Origin: Lachnospiraceae bacterium
Lineage (GTDB): Bacteria > Bacillota > Clostridia > Lachnospirales > Lachnospiraceae
DNA: 64,000 bases
Assembly (NCBI GenBank): GCA_017439665.1
Contig: JAFSIS010000030.1
Coordinates: forward strand, 19,801 to 83,800
Direction of reading: 5' to 3'
Shown here: positions 9,472 through 17,839 of the stretch, piece by piece
Layout of the letters: each line of letters begins with the position of its first letter
Numbering within the stretch: position 1 is the stretch's first letter
The notes under the pieces: generated by a model
Seen by the model: the letters and a program-made list of their open reading frames with translations, nothing else
Database searches by the model: none
Told to the model about the DNA's origin: nothing
Translations under genes and position numbers: made by a program

Positions 9472-10692
9472 TTATATCCCGAACAGCTCCTTAAGCTTGT
9501 CCTCTTTTAAGCCGGAACCGATGACACAGAGCTTCCCGGTAACGTCTGCTTTTCCCTCTCTGATCGAAACCTCTCCGGGTACATAGTCAAAATAGATCCA
9601 GCTGCCCTTCTCTTTATTCTGTACCATTCCCTTGGACCTTAAGATCATGCCATAGGTATGTTCATCCTCCAATGCCTCCAGAATCGCTTCAATTTCTTGT
9701 ACAGCATAGGTTTTGGGAGTCTCTTTCCCCCAGCTGGTAAATACTTCATCCGCATGATGATGCTCATGATCGTGGTCATGGCAGCCACAGCCGCAATGTT
9801 CACCATGCTCATGATGGTGATGATCCTCGTGGTCGTGGTGTCCACAGCCACAGCCTTCCCCATGCTCATGGTGGTGATGATCCTCGTGGTCGTGGTCGTG
9901 ATGTCCGCAGCCACAGCCTTCCCCATGCTCATGGTGGTGATGATCCTCGTGGTCGTGGTCGTGATGTCCACAGCCGCAGCCTTCCCCATGCTCATGATGG
10001 TGATGATGCTCGTGATCGTGGTGTCCACAGCCACAGCCTTCCCCATGTTCGTGATGATGATGCATTTCTTCCACCTCATCCAGCAATTCCTGCTCCAGGC
10101 TGGCCTTCTTCTCCATTGTTGTCAAAATAGCCTGTCCTTCCAGCTCATCCCAGGAGGTAGTAATAATGGTTGCTTCCTGATTATGCTGACGGATCAATCC
10201 CACTGCCTTTTCCAGCTTTTCCTCAGAGATATTTCCTGTACGGCTCAAAATAATGGTTCCTGCATGCTCAATCTGGTTCAGGAAAAACTCCCCAAAGTTT
10301 TTCATATACATCTTACATTTGGAAGCATCCACAACAGCTACCATGCTGTTGATCCGGATATCTCCCTCTACCTTAGCCACGGCTGCGGCCACATCAGAGA
10401 GCTTGCCCACACCTGAGGGCTCGATCAGAATCCTCTCCGGCTCATAGGTTTCCAGAACCTCCTTTAAAGAGGTGCCAAAATCTCCTACCAGAGAGCAGCA
10501 GATGCATCCGGAATTCATCTCCTTGATCTCAATACCTGCTTCCTTCAAAAAGCCACCGTCTACACCGATTTCTCCAAATTCATTTTCAATCAGGACTACT
10601 TTTTCTCCTGCCAGTGCTTCCTTTAATAATTTTTTGATCAATGTTGTCTTACCGGCTCCCAAAAAACCGGATATAATATCAATTTTTGTCAT
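9472..10692 (-). CDS. CobW/COG0523 family zinc metallochaperone GTPase with His-rich insert
   Basis: 406 residues from ATG 10690-10692 (MTKIDIISGFLGAGKTTLI), chosen because GGAGG lies 7 bases upstream; a longer ORF has no ribosome site. It has Walker A GFLGAGKT, the CICC metal-binding motif of COG0523 proteins, and IEPSGVG. Residues about 211-313 form a His/Asp/Glu/Cys-rich insert of five tandem units of about 20 residues, followed by the CobW C-terminal domain. It probably delivers zinc (or Ni/Co) to client proteins. A clear promoter and leader hairpin lie upstream. Confidence 0.88.
   Translation of the reverse strand: MTKIDIISGFLGAGKTTLIKKLLKEALAGEKVVLIENEFGEIGVDGGFLKEAGIEIKEMNSGCICCSLVGDFGTSLKEVLETYEPERILIEPSGVGKLSDVAAAVAKVEGDIRINSMVAVVDASKCKMYMKNFGEFFLNQIEHAGTIILSRTGNISEEKLEKAVGLIRQHNQEATIITTSWDELEGQAILTTMEKKASLEQELLDEVEEMHHHHEHGEGCGCGHHDHEHHHHHEHGEGCGCGHHDHDHEDHHHHEHGEGCGCGHHDHDHEDHHHHEHGEGCGCGHHDHEDHHHHEHGEHCGCGCHDHDHEHHHADEVFTSWGKETPKTYAVQEIEAILEALEDEHTYGMILRSKGMVQNKEKGSWIYFDYVPGEVSIREGKADVTGKLCVIGSGLKEDKLKELFGI
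9754..10062 (-). repeat. Tandem His-rich coding repeat in the CobW-type gene
   Basis: Five near-identical units of about 57-63 bp encode variants of HHHHEHGEGCGCGHHDHDHE. All units keep the frame and the CGCG core; unit length varies by one or two codons. This is coding repeat, not CRISPR. Confidence 0.9.
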
Positions 10693-10715
10693 TTTTTTCC
10701 TCCATAGATAACGTA

Positions 10716-10746
10716 AAGAGGTGGGATCAGGTATCTCCCACCTCTT
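10716..10746 (-). promoter_or_regulatory. Leader stem-loop before the CobW-type gene
   Basis: A perfect 11-bp stem (AAGAGGTGGGA/TCCCACCTCTT) with a 9-base loop lies between the promoter and the ribosome site. It is not followed by a T run in the gene's direction, so a simple terminator is unlikely; it may stabilise the mRNA or bind a regulator. Confidence 0.5.
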
Positions 10747-10766
10747 CATCCAGTACCACATTTAAT

Positions 10767-10795
10767 AATGTACAACTTACTGGGGTTTGCGTCAA
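10767..10795 (-). promoter_or_regulatory. Sigma-A promoter of the CobW-type gene
   Basis: On the minus strand: TTGACG (10790-10795), a 17-base spacer, TACATT (10767-10772). The transcript would begin about 65 bases before the ATG. No clear Zur box is seen. Confidence 0.75.
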
Positions 10796-10823
10796 GAATT
10801 TTCTTACTTTTTCTCAAGATATT

Positions 10824-11162
10824 CTACAGCATAAAGGTATCAACCATGCCGGCAATAACGGATACAGTTACCAAAATTCTGGCAATCTTAAATCTATGCT
10901 CCCCTTTCGTGCAGAGCTGAAACAAAAGAGCCGCTATGCTGAGCCCTCCCAGTATCCAGGCCAGAACGATCTCACCAAACCATCCATCGGGAATTCCGGC
11001 TGCATTGCACCAGGCAATAACCATTCCCCAGATGGTCAGAAAATAAAAAATACCTTTTTTTATTTTTTCATTCTTTGCCAGATAGAGCAGAATCAACCCG
11101 ATCACACTGATCACACTCATTACCAGGAACACGATTACTAAAGCATCTAATGGATTCATCAT
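10824..11162 (-). CDS. Small hypothetical membrane protein
   Basis: 112 residues with three or four hydrophobic helices: an N-terminal LVIVFLVMSVISVIGLILL segment, a central FYFLTIWGMVIAW, then IVLAWILGGLSIAALL and a C-terminal ILVTVSVIAGMV. No family recognised. It lies between the histidine kinase and the CobW-type gene on the same strand. Confidence 0.6.
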   Translation of the reverse strand: MMNPLDALVIVFLVMSVISVIGLILLYLAKNEKIKKGIFYFLTIWGMVIAWCNAAGIPDGWFGEIVLAWILGGLSIAALLFQLCTKGEHRFKIARILVTVSVIAGMVDTFML

Positions 11163-11255
11163 CTTTTTTACCTCACTTTTTATATTGTTGTTTTGTTGAT
11201 GTCTTTATCTTATCTGAAAGTTATAAAGAAAATGGTAAGGTAATTCTGAAGAATT

Positions 11256-12299
11256 CTAAAGATTGATCTCCATTAGGATAATTTTAATGGAAAACTCTGT
11301 TTCGTCATGAGTAACCTCTATATTTCCCCCATAGCCTTTTGCAATCCTTCTGATACTGTCTATTCCGATCTTACTGCTTTCTACATTTTCCACGTTCTTT
11401 CTGCATCTATTCTGCTGAAGGATAACCAGCCTTTTATCTTCTTTAAAAATCCTCAGACTGACCTCCTTGTTGCTATCCGCATATTTACGGATATTAGAGG
11501 CCAGATTATCAAATATTCTTCTGAACTGCTGTATATCAAACCTTCCTGAAAAGTTCGGGCACTCCTTAAGATCTGTATGGCAGGTAAAGTCCTCTTCCAG
11601 CTCCATTTCCCACTCATCCATGAGCTGTGCCAATAAGAGCCGTCCGTCTATGACTTCCGTTTGCTTTTGTATCCCCTCCTCCAAAAGCAGGTTAGTCAAC
11701 TCTTTTATCTGTCCTGCTTTTTTATGGACCATAGAAATATACTCCTCAATCTCCTGCCTCTCCAGGCTGTTCTTTCTCTGTATAAATTCTGTATAGGAGA
11801 TCAATGAGGTAAGCGGTGTCCTAATATCATGGGACAGAGCCCGGATCAGTTCCTCCCGCTCCTTTTGTAGAGTGGCTTCTTTTTCCTGAAACTCCTTTTC
11901 CGTTCTGGAAAGAAAGTTGATCCTCTCCGCCAGCTCCGTCAATTCGTTATTTCCCTGTAGCTGAATCTGATAATCCATCCTGTGCATCCGCAGAGCTTCA
12001 ATTCCCAGAGTAATCTGATTGATGTAAGCCAGCTTTTCTCCTACCAAAAAAAGAAACAGCACGATAAAGGTCACCATTGAGGCAAAAAAACTGACACTTT
12101 GAATCCAGGAATTGATCATCCACTCAGCATCCTCTGTATGGCTGATTCCATTTTTATCACTGTAAGAAATGGCAAGAGAGATTACCGCTTTGGAAAAAAA
12201 TGTAAAAAAGAACAGGGCAACAGCAGCTGTCGCACCGAATAAGCCCAGAATTTCTTCTGACAGTTTTCTACGCTTCTGCTGTTTTTCCCTATTCCACAT
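11256..12299 (-). CDS. Two-component sensor histidine kinase
   Basis: Start ATG 12297-12299 (MWNREKQQKRRK) with AAAGGGG upstream; it overlaps the regulator's stop by 3 bases. 347 residues: two N-terminal transmembrane helices around a short extracytoplasmic loop, a HAMP-like linker and coiled coil, HisKA phospho-acceptor ALSHDIRTPLTSL, and an ATPase domain with an N-box FDNLASNIRKYAD. The G1 box is not canonical: after LVILQQN comes RCRKNVENVESSKIGIDS, then GYGGNIEV. This shortened ATP lid is seen in some Firmicute kinases. Signal unknown. Confidence 0.88.
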   Translation of the reverse strand: MWNREKQQKRRKLSEEILGLFGATAAVALFFFTFFSKAVISLAISYSDKNGISHTEDAEWMINSWIQSVSFFASMVTFIVLFLFLVGEKLAYINQITLGIEALRMHRMDYQIQLQGNNELTELAERINFLSRTEKEFQEKEATLQKEREELIRALSHDIRTPLTSLISYTEFIQRKNSLERQEIEEYISMVHKKAGQIKELTNLLLEEGIQKQTEVIDGRLLLAQLMDEWEMELEEDFTCHTDLKECPNFSGRFDIQQFRRIFDNLASNIRKYADSNKEVSLRIFKEDKRLVILQQNRCRKNVENVESSKIGIDSIRRIAKGYGGNIEVTHDETEFSIKIILMEINL

Positions 12300-12981
12300 A
12301 GTACCCCTTTCCCCAGGCAGTTTTGATGTATCTGGGATTCCGGGAATCCTCTCCCAATTTCTTTCGGATATTTTTGATATGTACCATGATCGCACTGTCC
12401 CCCACTGCCTCTTCTTCCCAAATACTCTGATAGATATTTTCCAGAGAATAGATTTTCTTCCGATGGGAGGATAAAAGCTCCAAAATCTTATATTCCGTAT
12501 AAGTAAGAGGGATGATCTCCTCTCCCCGGATTACCGACTGATTATCCGGATCCAATACCAGATCATGGATGAGGATACGGCTGTCACGCTCCTCATTGGA
12601 TTCATCCCTTTTGCTTCCTCTTCTTAAGATAGCCTTTATCCGCAGGATAAGCTCCATATTGGAAAAGGGCTTCACCAGATAATCATCCGCCCCCGATAGA
12701 AACCCCATAACCTTATCGGATTCCGTAGAATAGGCTGTCAAAAAAATGATTGGTGTATCACAGGTCTTTCGAAGCTCGGCTGCCACCTGAAATCCTGACA
12801 ACTTTGGCATATTCACATCCAGGATATACAGATCGATCTGAGAAGATGCCCTCTCAAGTACCCTGCTTCCATCCTCTGCAGCCAGCACCTCATACCCTTC
12901 CCCTTTTAACATAAGCTCCAGAATATCCCTTATTTCCTTCTCATCATCTGCAATTAAAATATACTTCTTACCGTTGATCAT
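12289..12981 (-). CDS. OmpR/PhoB-family response regulator
   Basis: 230 residues. Receiver domain with ADDEKE acidic pocket, phospho-acceptor Asp in LYILDVNMPK, the TAYS switch and the KPF lysine; C-terminal winged helix with PLTYTEYKILELL and a final AWGKGYYVE. Paired with the overlapping kinase gene downstream. Confidence 0.93.
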   Translation of the reverse strand: MINGKKYILIADDEKEIRDILELMLKGEGYEVLAAEDGSRVLERASSQIDLYILDVNMPKLSGFQVAAELRKTCDTPIIFLTAYSTESDKVMGFLSGADDYLVKPFSNMELILRIKAILRRGSKRDESNEERDSRILIHDLVLDPDNQSVIRGEEIIPLTYTEYKILELLSSHRKKIYSLENIYQSIWEEEAVGDSAIMVHIKNIRKKLGEDSRNPRYIKTAWGKGYYVE

Positions 12982-13012
12982 TCTGTCTCCTTACTGATTT
13001 ATTTTGATAAAG

Positions 13013-13048
13013 AAAAAGTAACTGTTAATGATTTCACAGTTACTTTTT
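13013..13048 (-). terminator. Terminator after RNase P RNA
   Basis: AAAAAGTAACTG pairs with CAGTTACTTTTT across a 12-base loop. It lies 5 bases beyond the RNA's 3' end and can also act in the opposite direction. Confidence 0.8.
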
Positions 13049-13053
13049 TAAAT

Positions 13054-13388
13054 AAGCGGGACGATAAGCCGGGTTCTGTCGTGAGTGATCATCTATCTAG
13101 GACTGCCGTTACCGGCAGCCTCCAGCAACCTACCTGAAAGCAGGTCGGGCAAACCTGTCGCTTTCTGCTTGGTCTTGCTTCGGATGGGGTTTACATGTGC
13201 CCCTTTTGTTACCAAAAGGGCGGTAGTCTCTTACACTGCCTTTCCACCCTTACCAGCTTTTGGCTGGCGGTTTATTTCTGTTGCACTGGCCTTGGAGTCG
13301 CCTCCACCGGACGTTATCCGGCATCCTGCCCTGTGAAGCCCGGACTTTCCTCGTCTGCCAAAGGCAGCCGCGATCACTTGTCCCACTT
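13054..13388 (-). ncRNA. rnpB: RNase P RNA (bacterial class A-like)
   Basis: The catalytic RNA that matures tRNA 5' ends. Visible conserved parts on the minus strand are GAGGAAAGTCCGGGCTTCAC with AGGGCAGG (P4/CR-I region), GGTGGAAAGGC-type central elements, AAACCCCATCCGAAGCAAGA, and the 3' ACAGAACCCGGCTTATCG. The ends were set by the P1 stem: AAGTGGGAC at the 5' end pairs with GTCCCGCTT at the 3' end. Length about 335 nt. Confidence 0.93.
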
Positions 13389-13416
13389 ATTTTTATCATT
13401 TTTTTATCAAACAGCC

Positions 13417-15075
13417 TTACACCTTAAAGCAGCTTCCTCCTACAAATTCCCGAACAATGGAATTGGTGGGAAGATTTTCGCTGCTGACTCCCAGAAAATA
13501 ACCCAGGAATTTTAATAAACGTTTAGCCTCAAAATATTCCGGCTCATCCTTGGAAATCCCAAACAGCAGAGGCTCTGCATAGATTTTCAGCATAGCGAGC
13601 TCATAAAGCGTTGCAGAATTGAACATGGCATCCGCACTTTCCTGGTAAGGGAAAATATTTTCTTCTTCACCCTTTCGTACAGACCCCCACATTGCCAACG
13701 TCCGCTTGGCTATGGTTCCTCTGGTTCTGGCATCTCTTACCATACGCCGCAGCAGCCTTCCGTCTGTGGTCGGTATACGGTTGTGCTCATCTACATTCAG
13801 GCAGGTTAAGGCACTGATATAGATTTTATATTTGCTCTCTTTGGGAAGAGCGTGGGACATCTTATCATTAAGGCCATGAATGCCCTCGATCACCAGAATA
13901 TCCTCCGGTCCCAGCTTTTTGTAATCTCCCCGATATTCCCGCCTACCTGTTTTAAAATTAAAGCTGGGCATTTCTACGGTTTTCCCTTCCAGAAGATCAC
14001 GCATATCCCGGTTAAACTGTTCCACATCAATGGCTTCCAGACACTCAAAATTGTAGTCTCCGTTTTCATCCCTGGGGGTATCCTCCCGGTTGACAAAATA
14101 GTCATCTACAGCGATGGGATGGGGTTTTAGGCCATGGGTCATCAGCTGCACGGATAAACGATGGCTGAAGGTGGTTTTTCCGGAAGAAGAAGGGCCTGCG
14201 ATCATCACAAATTTTACATTACCCCTTCCTGCAATCTCACTGGCAATTTCTGCAATTTTTCTCTCCTGTAGTGCCTCCTGCATAAGGATGACCTCCTGCA
14301 GTCTCTGCTCGCAGATTGCCTTATTCAGATCACTTACCGTATTGACTCCGATCTCCTCCGCCCATCTGGTGGATTCCATCAGGGTTTCAAACAGCTTTTC
14401 TCTGGCATCGTATTCCGTCAGTCTGCCGGGCTCTTCCATGGTGGGAAGGTTCAAAAGAAGCCCCTCATGATAGGCCTCCACATCGAAAAGCCTGATATAA
14501 CCTGTTGAAGGAACCATGTAACCGTAATTATAATCATAATAATCTTCCAGACAGTACATATTGACATAAGAGCTTCTTCTGTACCAGAACAGCTGCTCCT
14601 TGTCTGCCATTCCCTGTCCTGCAAAAATATTTCTGGCCTGTTCCACAGGAAATGTCTTTTTATGGATAGGGATATCCGCATCCACCAGCTTCTGCATCTG
14701 CAGCTTGATCTTTTGGATCAGCTCTTCATCCAGAAGGAAGTCTCCTTTTACGGAAACATAGAAAGCCGGGCCTAAGGAAAACTCCACCTTAACCCTTCCT
14801 TTGTGAGAGCTTCCTACCACATCATTTATGGCCTTGACCAGAAGTAAGGTAGCGCTTCTGACATAGGTACTGTAGCCGATTTTATCCCTTTTGGTAATCA
14901 GCTCAATCCCTGCCCCATCCATCTGAAGCGTTTTATGAAGTTCCCGGATCTTTCCATCAACAATCACCAGAACGATGGTATTGTCAAAAGCCGGCTGAAA
15001 CTCCTCTACGATCTGTTCATAGGTGGTTCCTCCCGGATATTCTCTTGTTTGTCCATTTACCTTAATGGTCAGCAT
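13417..15075 (-). CDS. Nucleoside kinase with N-terminal TGS-like domain (uridine kinase family)
   Basis: 552 residues. The N-terminal about 60 residues are TGS/ThrRS-like (MLTIKVNGQTREYPGGTTY), followed by a ThrRS second-additional-domain-like region, and a C-terminal kinase with P-loop GPSSSGKTTF (about residue 295) and DDYFVNR. Probably phosphorylates uridine/cytidine or a related nucleoside. Last gene of the dgt-dnaG-rpoD operon, 27 bases after yqfO. Confidence 0.88.
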   Translation of the reverse strand: MLTIKVNGQTREYPGGTTYEQIVEEFQPAFDNTIVLVIVDGKIRELHKTLQMDGAGIELITKRDKIGYSTYVRSATLLLVKAINDVVGSSHKGRVKVEFSLGPAFYVSVKGDFLLDEELIQKIKLQMQKLVDADIPIHKKTFPVEQARNIFAGQGMADKEQLFWYRRSSYVNMYCLEDYYDYNYGYMVPSTGYIRLFDVEAYHEGLLLNLPTMEEPGRLTEYDAREKLFETLMESTRWAEEIGVNTVSDLNKAICEQRLQEVILMQEALQERKIAEIASEIAGRGNVKFVMIAGPSSSGKTTFSHRLSVQLMTHGLKPHPIAVDDYFVNREDTPRDENGDYNFECLEAIDVEQFNRDMRDLLEGKTVEMPSFNFKTGRREYRGDYKKLGPEDILVIEGIHGLNDKMSHALPKESKYKIYISALTCLNVDEHNRIPTTDGRLLRRMVRDARTRGTIAKRTLAMWGSVRKGEEENIFPYQESADAMFNSATLYELAMLKIYAEPLLFGISKDEPEYFEAKRLLKFLGYFLGVSSENLPTNSIVREFVGGSCFKV

Positions 15076-15102
15076 AAAAGCCTCCTCTCCTCTGGCCGCT
15101 TT

Positions 15103-15885
15103 TCAGATCGTCTGAAAAGGCGCTTCTTCTTTAGCTATATGAATTTCTACACCGGGCAGTTCTCTTCTCAATACTTCTTCCATATAAACAGAAAAAATTT
15201 TTTCCAGCCCATAATGGCCGGCATCGATCACTGCCAGCCCCTGTTCCAGAGCATCCAGACCGTCATGATGACCGATATCTCCTGTAATCAGTACATCTGC
15301 TCCTTTTGCAAGCGCCTGTTTAACAAAGCTTTTTCCCGAACCCGGCACCAAAGCAGTCTTTCTCACCAATTTTGCTGAAGCTCCAAACATCCTTACACTG
15401 GGAAGCCCGCACCTTTTCTTTACATAGGCTGCACACTCCTCCAAGGTCATCTGCCGGGGAAGGCTTCCCAGGCGGCCTATTCCTTCCATAGAAATGTCAT
15501 CCTGAAAGGTCACATCCAATACCTGGCATTTTTCCAGTCCCAGCTGGTCAGCCACCGCATCTGCCATTCCCATAACATCAAAATTGGTATGCATGGCATA
15601 ATAGGCAATATCCTGACGGACCAGCTGATATACCCGTTTCCCAATAAAATCCCCTGTAGTCACCGATTTCATCCCGGAAAAGATCAGTGGATGGTGAGTG
15701 ATCAGCATATCCACTCCCAGGCTAACCGCCTGTTTCACCACTTCACCGGTGGGATCCAGCGCCAGCAGGATCTTTGCTACCTCTTTATCCTCTCTTCCCG
15801 CCAGAAGTCCTACATTGTCCCAGCCTTCTGCAAAAAAAGAGGGTGCCAGTTTCTCCAGGCACTGAATCACTTCTCTACACTTCAT
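15103..15885 (-). CDS. Nif3-like dinuclear metal centre protein (YqfO family)
   Basis: 260 residues from ATG 15883-15885 (MKCREVIQCLEKLAPSFF), chosen by a GGAGTGG site; the longer ORF start has none. Metal ligand motifs ITHHPLIFSG and NFDVM, an Asp in WDNVGLL, and DIGHHDGLDA plus DAGHYGLE near the end are all present. Family proteins form hexameric rings; function is unsettled (GTP cyclohydrolase-like or metal trafficking). Overlaps trmK by 11 bases. Confidence 0.9.
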   Translation of the reverse strand: MKCREVIQCLEKLAPSFFAEGWDNVGLLAGREDKEVAKILLALDPTGEVVKQAVSLGVDMLITHHPLIFSGMKSVTTGDFIGKRVYQLVRQDIAYYAMHTNFDVMGMADAVADQLGLEKCQVLDVTFQDDISMEGIGRLGSLPRQMTLEECAAYVKKRCGLPSVRMFGASAKLVRKTALVPGSGKSFVKQALAKGADVLITGDIGHHDGLDALEQGLAVIDAGHYGLEKIFSVYMEEVLRRELPGVEIHIAKEEAPFQTI

Positions 15886-16651
15886 CTGTAAACCACTCCA
15901 ATCCCTGCTGTATCTTCTCAAGCCTAGCTTCGATTTCTTTTCTTCGCTGTCTGCTTCGTAGAGAAGACTGCTCCTCTAAAGCAGTCAGAATTTCCTCCTG
16001 CAGCTTTTTTTCCTTTTCCAGAAACTGCTTTAATACCGGGTGCCTGTTTCTCAATAAACACTCACCAAAGGCATCAAAGAGCTCCTGTTGATCTCTGTCT
16101 GATCCATGTCCTGCTGCCTGTTGGCTGGAAATTCTTTCTTTCTTCCATAGGGCAGACTGTGCAGGATTTTGAAAGTCTCCGGTTTCCACCCGCATCATGG
16201 GGTAGAACTTCCCCTCCTCCAGTACCATATCCTCTCCGGTGATCCTACAGCCAATCTGACGGATAAACTGCCGTACCAGGGCAATCTCTGACTGAGGCTG
16301 AAGAATAAATTCCTGCATCCTCAAAAACTTCTCAAGGCTGTCCTCAATAATACGGATCATCAGCTTACCACCCATGCCTGCCAGTACGGCAGCTTCAGCC
16401 TCTCCAATGTTCAGTGCATTTGCCCCGTCAGAAAGCCGGGTTTCTATATATGTAGAAAGCCCCTGTCTGTCAATGTTTTCTTCGGCCCGCTGAAGAGGGC
16501 CACGGTTGACATCCATGGCAATGCAGCCGGACACCTTGCCCACTTGTACCAGATAAATAGACAAAAAACCATGATCACAGCCGATATCGGCAACCTTAAG
16601 GCCTTCGGACAAAAGATCTGCCACTGCCTGTAAACGTTTTGATAGCTCCAT
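15875..16651 (-). CDS. trmK: tRNA (adenine22-N1)-methyltransferase
   Basis: 258 residues. SAM-binding motif VADIGCDHGFLSIYLV at about residue 20, then AMDVNRGPL and the NIGEAEAAVLAGMGG motif; the C-terminal half is a coiled coil as in TrmK. It methylates A22 of tRNAs. One base after rpoD, same operon. Confidence 0.9.
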   Translation of the reverse strand: MELSKRLQAVADLLSEGLKVADIGCDHGFLSIYLVQVGKVSGCIAMDVNRGPLQRAEENIDRQGLSTYIETRLSDGANALNIGEAEAAVLAGMGGKLMIRIIEDSLEKFLRMQEFILQPQSEIALVRQFIRQIGCRITGEDMVLEEGKFYPMMRVETGDFQNPAQSALWKKERISSQQAAGHGSDRDQQELFDAFGECLLRNRHPVLKQFLEKEKKLQEEILTALEEQSSLRSRQRRKEIEARLEKIQQGLEWFTDEV

Positions 16652-16652
16652 C

Positions 16653-17768
16653 TTAATCCAAATAATCCTTTAATTTTCGGCTTCTGCTGGGATGACGCAG
16701 CTTACGAAGGGCCTTGGCCTCAATCTGACGGATACGCTCTCTGGTAACCTTAAATTCTTTTCCAACTTCTTCCAGGGTTCTTGCCCGGCCGTCATCCAGA
16801 CCAAAACGCAGCCGAAGTACCATCTGCTCTCTCTCTGTCAGTGTACCCAATACCTCCACCAGCTGTTCCTTTAACAGGGTAAAGGCAGCTGCATCAGCGG
16901 GCACGGGAACATTATCATCCTGGATAAAATCACCCAGATGACTGTCTTCTTCCTCACCGATAGGGGTTTCTAAAGACACAGGTTCCTGGGAAATCTTCAA
17001 AATTTCCCTCACCCTTTCCACCGGCATGTTCATGGATTCTGCAATTTCTTCCGGGCTGGGTTCTCTCCCCAGCTCCTGCAGAAGCTGTCTGCTGACACGG
17101 ATCAGCTTATTGATGGTTTCCACCATATGCACAGGAATACGGATGGTTCTTGCCTGATCCGCAATAGCTCTGGTAATGGCCTGACGAATCCACCAGGTTG
17201 CATAGGTGGAGAATTTATATCCCTTACGATAGTCGAATTTTTCCACTGCTTTGATGAGACCCAGATTTCCTTCCTGAATCAGATCTAAAAACAGCATGCC
17301 ACGCCCTACATAACGCTTGGCAATACTTACCACCAGACGAAGGTTTGCCTCAGCCAGACGTTTTTTTGCTTCCTCATCTCCCTCTTCCATTCTCTGGGCA
17401 AGCTCTATTTCCTCCTCTGCACTGAGCAGGGGAACCTTACCGATCTCCTTTAAGTACATTCTTACCGGGTCCTCAATGCTGACACCGTCGGGAACGCTGA
17501 GGTCAATATTTTCCACATCCACCTCATCCTCCTCAGAAAGAATGATCTCATCGTCCTCAACCGGAACCTCTTCCTCGGTGATGCGAAGTACATCCACACC
17601 GCTTCTTTCCAGAGCTTCAACCACCTTTTCCAACTGTTCTTCGCCCACAGGAAAACCGGCAAAGAACTCCACAACCTCCTGGTATTCCAGCATGTTTTTC
17701 TTTTTTCTGGCCTGTGCCAGAAGCTCTTTTAAACTCTCTTCCAATTTTGCCTTTGTGTTTTCATCCAT
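16653..17768 (-). CDS. rpoD: Primary sigma factor RpoD/SigA
   Basis: 371 residues, the short SigA form without the long non-conserved insert. Region 1.2 [11 protein letters not shown], region 2 ([31 protein letters not shown]), region 3, and region 4.2 [19 protein letters not shown] are intact. ATG 17766-17768 (MDENTK) was preferred over the ATG 21 bases upstream because only it has GGAAGGATGG nearby. Lies 71 bases after dnaG. Confidence 0.96.
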   Translation of the reverse strand: MDENTKAKLEESLKELLAQARKKKNMLEYQEVVEFFAGFPVGEEQLEKVVEALERSGVDVLRITEEEVPVEDDEIILSEEDEVDVENIDLSVPDGVSIEDPVRMYLKEIGKVPLLSAEEEIELAQRMEEGDEEAKKRLAEANLRLVVSIAKRYVGRGMLFLDLIQEGNLGLIKAVEKFDYRKGYKFSTYATWWIRQAITRAIADQARTIRIPVHMVETINKLIRVSRQLLQELGREPSPEEIAESMNMPVERVREILKISQEPVSLETPIGEEEDSHLGDFIQDDNVPVPADAAAFTLLKEQLVEVLGTLTEREQMVLRLRFGLDDGRARTLEEVGKEFKVTRERIRQIEAKALRKLRHPSRSRKLKDYLD

Positions 17769-17839
17769 TACAAGGTTCCATCCTTCCATTTAGGGTTTTG
17801 TATTCATACATTTCTAAAGGGATTACGTCCATAGTTTGG

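Noticed and set aside
9754..10062. CRISPR-like tandem repeat
   Set aside because: The repeats are in-frame coding units without spacers.
9658..10416. Plus-strand 252-codon ORF over the His-rich region
   Set aside because: Antisense shadow of the repeat; no ribosome site and low-complexity product.
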